A stretch of 64,000 bases of DNA from NCBI GenBank assembly GCA_963556695.1, contig CAUWAG010000003.1, positions 8,122,001 through 8,186,000 on the forward strand, in the 5' to 3' direction. Both the position numbers and the translations under genes were made by a program. A model generated the notes under the pieces. The model saw only the letters and a program-made list of their open reading frames with translations. It was not told the DNA's origin and ran no database searches. The stretch comes from Anthostomella pinea. Its lineage: Eukaryota; Ascomycota; Sordariomycetes; Xylariales; Xylariaceae. Of the stretch, positions 59,124-64,000 are shown piece after piece; positions within the stretch are counted from its first letter, which is position 1, and each line of letters starts with the position of its first letter.

Positions 59124-60188
59124 ATGGCTCCCGCCATGAAATTCGTCCTCATAAACGGCTGCTCAGCCGGAGGCATCGGCGCCGGGCTAGCCGAAGCCTT
59201 TCACCAGGCGGGCTATCACGTCTTCCTGACTCTCCGGAACCTAGCCAAGACCCCAACCAATCTCGCCAACGCACAGAACGTCACAGTCTTGCAGCTCGAC
59301 GTCCTATCCCCGGAGTCCATCGCCGCCGCAGTGGAAAGCGTCACGCAAAAAACCGGCGGTCGGCTCGATGTCCTGGTCAACAACAGCGGCCAGAACTTGA
59401 TCATGCCGGCTTTAGATATGAATGTTGTCGACGGCCGCAGGCTGTTCGATGTTAATTTTTTTGCCCTCTGGCTGTCATGCAGGCCTTCGCTCCTCTTCTC
59501 ATCGAAGCCCGTGGGTGCGTGGTCAATAACACGTCGGTCGCCGGATACATGTCTATGCCTTTCCTGAGTCAGTAAAATACTCCATGCCTCCCATCTCTTC
59601 CCGTGTTGTTTTCTCCCTCCAGTCTCGATCTAGTTCCAGTACCAGCGACTGATCCGAAGCCCCTTCGTTCACAACACAGGCATGTACAACAGCCAAAGCC
59701 GCCCTCACCATCGCAAGCTCCACCTGGCGCCGCGAGCTCGCGCCCCTAGGTGTCAGGACCATAGCCCTGATCACCACCAGCGTCAAGACCCCAGCCTTCG
59801 ACAACGTCACCATGCCCGAGATCCCGGAGGGTTTCTACTACTACGTGATCCGCGAATACCTCTACCGCCTCGGGAGCGGCCAACCACTCCAGGATGGCGC
59901 GCCGGATCCGGTGGCTTATGGCCTCGGGGTGGTGGGGGCAATCGACGCTGGCAAGACTGGCGAGATCTGGGTGGGTAAGGACGCCGGCGTGAATTACTGG
60001 TCGTGGAAGCTGTTGGCGGAGTCGGTGTTTGTGAGTTTGATCATACGTCCCCCAGGCCGATGGCATGTGTCCTTGCTTCGACGTATTTGGCTAACGCACA
60101 CGGAATGTAGGACTCCATGGTCGACGGAATTCTAAAGGCTCCCGGCGAGTTCGCTAAGGTGGCAGAAGCACTCAAGGGGAACAGATAA
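59124..60188 (+). pseudogene. Short-chain dehydrogenase/reductase gene with two frameshifts
   Basis: The start ATG is at 59124. The first segment has the NAD(P)-binding INGCSAGGIG motif, the LDV block and NNSGQN. After a run of seven T (59456-59462) the frame breaks. The protein continues in another frame with PLAVMQAFAPLL and VVNNTSVAGYMS, as if one base were missing. An intron at 59568-59679 follows. The catalytic region then changes frame again near 59690 (Tyr-Asn before the break, AKAALTIASSTWRRELAPLGVRT after it), which fits loss of two bases. From there it is intact through an intron at 60031-60110 to the TAA at 60188. It resembles the Ayr1-like reductase group. The two losses sum to three bases, so the downstream frame matches the original, but about 60 residues in between are lost. 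Sequencing error at the T run is an alternative. Confidence 0.75.
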
Positions 60189-60616
60189 TGTAAGGCTTCT
60201 TCTGTAGAGGCCAGAGCAACAAGTTCGTCCAGGGGCGGCGGACGCAGATAGTTCTTCTTTTGAAATATTATCAACTAAATATATCAGAATATATACCTAG
60301 GTACCCTACATATAGTACACCTTACATGTATTCAAGACGTGTAAAGGTGGGGTCCGCTCACCCTTTGAACCACAGCTAAACCAATAAAACAAGGGATGCT
60401 TACCCCCTTGCAGTTGAGCCGTATAAAGTGGACCTATATTATCTGGTTGTCGAAAAGGTGCTTGTGACAAGGGCAGTAGAGCTAGCACTGCTTGCTGAGC
60501 TTTCTCCAGAGCTGGACGTTGCGCTTGAGCCTATCGAAGACCCGGACGCAGTGTTTGTAACAGCCGACGAAGAGGTAGACGATGATTTACTGCTCGTGCT
60601 GGTTGCGGACGAAGTA
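60189..60616. other. Spacer between two converging 3' ends
   Basis: 430 bp. The right part (60439-60616) encodes, on the minus strand, a Ser/Thr-rich frame that continues the neighbouring dehydrogenase out of frame. Confidence 0.5.
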
Positions 60617-61917
60617 CTAGAAGAGACCTTTTGACGTCGTGTTACTAGAGCCACCGAATGAGCCAGGTGGAATGCTTGTCGGTGTGCTGCTGAAGTCGAT
60701 GTCTTGTGGGCTGCCGAAATAGTTGAGCTCAAGTTGCTTCGTATTGATCTACTACAGGTCAGTGTGCGGTCACGAATGATGCCTTGTTGTAGACTTACGA
60801 AAGTCGTGTTTCCGCGGTACCCATCAACGTTACCCTCACCCAGCAAAGCCATCGTCGTCGTCAACTCAAGCGTAAGGATGTTAATGAGCTTCGTCACGCC
60901 AGCCTCACCATACACATTCGCAAACATCGGAGAGCGGCCAAGTCCAACAGCTCGTACGCCGAGCGCAAGCAGCGTCAAGATATGTGTCGCACGTCGTACA
61001 CCACCATCAGCGTAGATCTCGATCTGATCGAAGACCTCTGGGTAAAGCTTGTGGACATCCAGCAAGATCTCGACCGCGGTAGGAGCCCCATCGACGACGC
61101 GTCCGCCGTGGTTGGAGATGTACACAGCCGGAAAGCCCAGCTCTGCGCACAGCTTTACGTCATGCGCGGTCTTGACACCTTTCGGTACGATCGGCAAGCT
61201 CGTCATGTTCCTCAACTGGTTGAGCGCATCGATGGTGAACGTAGCGCTGTGCCCAGTGTCGCCTCCAGAACTGAAGCGCAGCTGCCTGTCCCGGATGCCG
61301 TTCACGCCGGTGTTGTCGACGGTGAGAAAGATGGCTTTGAAGCCAGCAGCCTCCATCTGGTCCAGCTCCGATTGTAGACGAGTCGTGTTAGACCAGATGT
61401 ACTCCTGGTGAAACATGACCTGCCCGCTCGAGGCTGCAGAACCGATGGTCTTGATCGATTGCGTGGACGAGATGGAAGGTACGTAGAGTATACCTGCGGC
61501 ACCTGCAGCCTTCACGAGGTTGGACTCAGCGCCTGGGCTGGCACGTCCAGCTTGGGCGGCTGGTGCGATGAAGAATGGAGCATTGAATTGGTAGCCTAGA
61601 ATCGATGTCTTGAGATTGCTGTCAGAGACGTCTGTGAAGCTAAAGCCGTTGATTCTAATCTTCTCCCAGATGAAGAGGTTGGCTTGGTAGGTTATTTCGT
61701 CGAGTGCGGCGGTCCGGTAGTACGCGTAGTCGGCAGGTGAGAGGGTGTTCCAGGCTGCTATCTGCATGTCGTTGGAATCCACGACGTCGGCGATTGGAGG
61801 GAGAGTGCCCTTGGTCCATGAGGATAGGTCGAGGCCGGTGTCCGGTAGGCCTTCGATGGTGTCGGCATATGTAGTATAGGCGAGCGCGAAGGCCAGCAAA
61901 GTGGTCGTAGAACGCAT
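60617..61917 (-). CDS. Secreted FMN-dependent alpha-hydroxyacid dehydrogenase
   Basis: Two exons on the minus strand, 61917-60799 and 60748-60617, giving 416 residues. A signal peptide (MRSTTTLLAFALAYTTYA) opens the protein. The flavin barrel follows with FNAPFFIAPAA, the PSISSTQS loop, FLTVDNTGVNG, the active-site SNHGGRVVDGAP with the catalytic His, then ADGGVRRATH and GLGRSPMF. There is no cytochrome b5 domain, unlike the cytochrome b2 gene at 27-29 kb. Members of this secreted fungal group are often annotated as L-lactate dehydrogenase or oxidase; the substrate is not known here. Splicing the 50-nt intron gives the conserved ending with LNYFGSPQDIDF and a stop at 60617. Past that stop, one base out of frame, 60 more codons of Ser/Thr-rich sequence run to 60439, suggesting a lost or optional tail. 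Confidence 0.85.
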
Positions 61918-62856
61918 GTTGGACAGTGGAGAGCTCGAATGACCGGAACGTCTTGTAATGAAAAGACACAGAAACGAGTGTACGGCGCTCACAGAGGGCC
62001 AGGCGTGAGGTTAGTATAGGGCGGACGAAGGAAGCCTCTTACTCTAGACATATCGTCCGTCCGTTGAAGCTCCCATATTTAACGACCACCAGCATGCCCC
62101 CTTTCGAAGCAGCTCATCTGACTCCCAGAGGCCATTGCATGCACGAATACGAGACGTTAAGCCCATAAGCCCCCACGCCAAAGCACGTCCTATCGACTAT
62201 CGATTTGGCTGCATTGGTTTTCGAAGAAGCTCGAAGATCTTGCAGTATATGGCAAGCCCCAAAGACTGGAATGTCGCAGGATTGGCCGAGAACAGTGGAG
62301 GGTTACAGTGAATTGTACTAAGGCTCCAGCTTGATGTCGAAAAGGGCAGCTGAAGGGTCGTGGTTCAAGACCGGTAGAGCGGCCCGGGGGATCCGATTGG
62401 TTGCCGGCAGAATACGGCAGTTGCCGATGCACGAGCTTCCGGGCAGCTGAGCATACTCAACCTGTCATCTCGGTGAGTATTGGCTGACGTGCAGACCACC
62501 TCGCCGCTGATTGGGACACACTCCGGGATGGTGGAGGGCTAGCCTCATGAGAGCAGTGGCTTCCTTCAATCCTGAACATACACCCAGTCAGAGTTGATGG
62601 CGCCAGCATACCGTGCAGACCGTGGACGAAAAAGGGCGCCTGAGCGCGTGTGGACATGCATCTGCTTGAAGGGCGGCTATCGGCATCTGGAGAATGGTGG
62701 AAAGAGCTGGAGGAGATGGACATCTCCATGAATAGTTGTTCGACGGGACATCAGAGTCATCCACGCGTCGCCGTGTCTCATCAAACGCGAGATGCACACG
62801 TGGGGTGAGAGAAAGGGGTAAGATCGTCGGACCCGTCCGGGGTAAGTATAGGTGTT
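61918..62856. other. Upstream region of the secreted dehydrogenase
   Basis: 940 bp up to the direct repeat flanking the inverted-repeat element. Open frames here are short and overlapping. No gene was recognised. Confidence 0.5.
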
Positions 62857-62865
62857 ACACATGAA
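62857..62865 (+). repeat. Left target-site duplication of the inverted-repeat element
   Basis: ACACATGAA, matching ACACATGGA at 63390-63398 at 8 of 9 bases, immediately outside the inverted repeats. Confidence 0.65.
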
Positions 62866-62915
62866 GAGTAAGTCTAGTCGGCCACCCTACTTTTGCTAGA
62901 ATGCCACCCGCTAAG
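62866..62915 (+). repeat. Left 50-bp terminal inverted repeat
   Basis: Contains the heptamer GCCACCC twice. It pairs with 63340-63389 with two mismatches, both near bases 13-14. Confidence 0.9.
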
Positions 62916-63000
62916 CTCCATTCGGACAGCATCCCAGATTACAGCGCTCAACCCACTGTAGCCACAGCGCTTAGTCCACTGTAACACAACGCGCAGCTCA

Positions 63001-63065
63001 ACACCACCACGCATCACCACTATCACTATTACCACTATCACCACCACCACCATTACCACCACCAC
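63001..63065 (+). repeat. CAC/TAC triplet-rich tract
   Basis: An imperfect run of ACC/CAC/TAC triplets inside the inverted-repeat element. Confidence 0.8.
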
Positions 63066-63123
63066 GGCGCACACAAGGACACATTCACAGATAGGGGGCT
63101 CGCACCGCCCCCCAAAACCCCGG

Positions 63124-63173
63124 CTAACCCTAACCGCTAACCTTAAACACTAACTCTAACCATTAACCCTTAG
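63124..63173 (+). repeat. Degenerate telomere-like (CCCTAA) tract
   Basis: Seven or eight units around CTAACC, two of them perfect CCCTAA, the rest with single-base changes. Fungal telomeres are TTAGGG. The tract lies inside the inverted-repeat element, so it is not a chromosome end. Confidence 0.75.
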
Positions 63174-63339
63174 TTGCGATGAAAGACCGCTGCGATATTC
63201 TATCTTGCAACGCGAAACCACGGGAGGTACTTCTAGTTGGGTGAGAAATGCATGCAAATAGATGTACTCACGATGCTGAGAGAGATGGTAGGGGAACGAG
63301 TGCGCGGCCAATTAGATATGGGATGCTATCCTAATGGGA

Positions 63340-63389
63340 CTTAGCGGGTGGCATTCTAGCAAAAGTAGGGTGGCTAACTAGACTTACTC
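63340..63389 (-). repeat. Right 50-bp terminal inverted repeat
   Basis: Inverted partner of 62866-62915, 48 of 50 bases identical. Confidence 0.9.
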
Positions 63390-63398
63390 ACACATGGA
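63390..63398 (+). repeat. Right target-site duplication of the inverted-repeat element
   Basis: ACACATGGA, partner of the left copy at 62857-62865 with one mismatch. Confidence 0.65.
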
Positions 63399-63543
63399 CT
63401 AGCAAAGACGAGACGCCTCACGAATCTCCGAGCGTACCTTATCATTAGCGGACAGATTGCCCTTCTAAGAAGCTGTTCGATTGCATCAGGAAGCGGCTGA
63501 TAGCAAGCACAGTCTTTGATCTTTCGTAAACGCCACCTGTGTA

Positions 63544-64000
63544 TCATGCAAAGTGTATTCTCCCTCCATCAATCAAACCCAGCAGCGAGTCCGCAACGGA
63601 GACGACTCGCGTCATGTGATCCCAGCCTCCTCCCTCTTCCGTATGCTCCATGACATGCTTGACAATCCTGCCCTTCTTGTCAAACTCGAAAACGAAGATT
63701 TCGCAGAACTCTCGCTCTTGCTCTTTCTCCGTCTCTGCTCTCGTCTGGGCCTGCGCTGACTTTTCGTCTCTTGTACAGGCAATAAAGTCCTTGATTCTGT
63801 CCATCGGGTCTCGGCTATCCTTTCCAGCGCCACGATATACGCCGCCTGTAGGATCGCGGTGCTTTGTCTTTCCGCAAGTCTTCCACTTTACCATGAGCTT
63901 CTCACCTCTTCTCCCCAGCGGTACTGAGTTGCCGTCGTTCCGCTCCATGCGCTCAGAAAGGATGTAGAGCTCGACATTGCCGACAAGCGGTACCCTACCC
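63544..64000 (-). CDS. Protein of unknown function, 5' end outside the window
   Basis: A minus-strand frame that is open through the right edge, so only the C-terminal ~151 residues are seen; the first in-window ATG is at 63948. The visible part is charged. It has a KWKTCGKTKHRDPTGG basic segment, a Glu/Arg/Gln-rich stretch, then a strand-like FVFEFDKKGRIVKHVMEHTEEGG segment and a hydrophobic C terminus. The strand pattern followed by a His-Glu pair recalls the last strands of NTF2/SnoaL-like folds, but this is only a resemblance. The stop is at 63544, 150 bp from the inverted-repeat element. Confidence 0.65.
   Translation of the reverse strand, partial: GRVPLVGNVELYILSERMERNDGNSVPLGRRGEKLMVKWKTCGKTKHRDPTGGVYRGAGKDSRDPMDRIKDFIACTRDEKSAQAQTRAETEKEQEREFCEIFVFEFDKKGRIVKHVMEHTEEGGGWDHMTRVVSVADSLLGLIDGGRIHFA

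Larger units (their letters stand above)
62866..63389. mobile_element. 524-bp non-autonomous DNA element, probably Mutator-like MITE
   Basis: The element is defined by 50-bp terminal inverted repeats (62866-62915 and 63340-63389) that match at 48 of 50 positions. It is flanked by a 9-bp direct repeat (62857-62865 and 63390-63398) with one mismatch. It has no coding capacity. Long inverted repeats plus a 9-bp duplication are typical of Mutator-like (MULE) elements. Inside it carries a CAC/TAC triplet-rich tract and a degenerate telomere-like tract. Assignment to MULE rests on duplication length only; no transposase gene is in the window. Confidence 0.75.

Noticed and set aside
63124..63173. 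Chromosome end or telomere
   Set aside because: The units are degenerate and lie inside an inverted-repeat element with unique sequence and a gene on the far side.

Overview
The window is nuclear DNA of a filamentous ascomycete (Pezizomycotina, most likely a Sordariomycete). The evidence is short GT-AG introns (mostly 50-110 nt) in nearly every gene, protein sequences that read as Pezizomycotina orthologues (PPG1, AreB/ASD4-type GATA factor, DAD4, GOT1, bystin, YKT6), moderately GC-rich coding sequence, and fungal-type DNA transposons. Species cannot be fixed from the sequence alone. All gene models were assembled by hand from reading frame, splice signals and remembered family architecture; exon coordinates are in each entry.

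Layout. 1-4.8 kb: the 3' part of a very large, low-complexity-rich protein of unknown function, running off the left edge. 6.7-12.6 kb: phosphatase PPG1 (-), a small one-membrane-segment protein (+) and a GATA factor with a C-terminal coiled coil (-). 14.4-21.0 kb: a ribosome and translation block, KRR1 (+), ENP1/bystin (-) and HGH1 (+), the last two sharing a 395-bp divergent promoter. 23.6-29.1 kb: a Pho84-type phosphate permease (+), a DUF427 protein (-) and a cytochrome b2-type dehydrogenase (+) with no mitochondrial presequence and a C-terminal SKL. 30.1-34.5 kb: a decaying F-box/ankyrin gene and an unusual long Rab-like GTPase. 35.4-43.0 kb: the Slh1/ASCC3 tandem helicase (-) and the SNARE YKT6 (+), divergent. 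44.0-46.1 kb: a Ser/Pro-rich protein of unknown function. 46.2-50.2 kb: gene-poor. 50.2-56.6 kb: profilin (+), an apparently intact Tc1-type transposon, GOT1 (-), IES6 (-) and DAD4 (+).

56.7-63.4 kb looks like accessory DNA in decay: a Zn2Cys6 transcription-factor gene with two in-frame stops and a lost zinc ligand, a short-chain dehydrogenase with two frameshifts, a secreted FMN-dependent dehydrogenase whose Ser/Thr-rich tail is out of frame by one base, and then a 524-bp non-autonomous element with 50-bp inverted repeats and a 9-bp flanking duplication. A partial unknown gene runs off the right edge.

Most genes are housekeeping: ribosome assembly, ribosome rescue, vesicle traffic, chromatin remodelling, kinetochore, actin. 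The less expected signals are the peroxisomal-type cytochrome b2, very small coding exons (an ATG-only exon in DAD4, 9 nt in ENP1, 16 nt in GOT1), an upstream exon for the GATA factor across a 1-kb intron, and the pseudogene/transposon region at the right.
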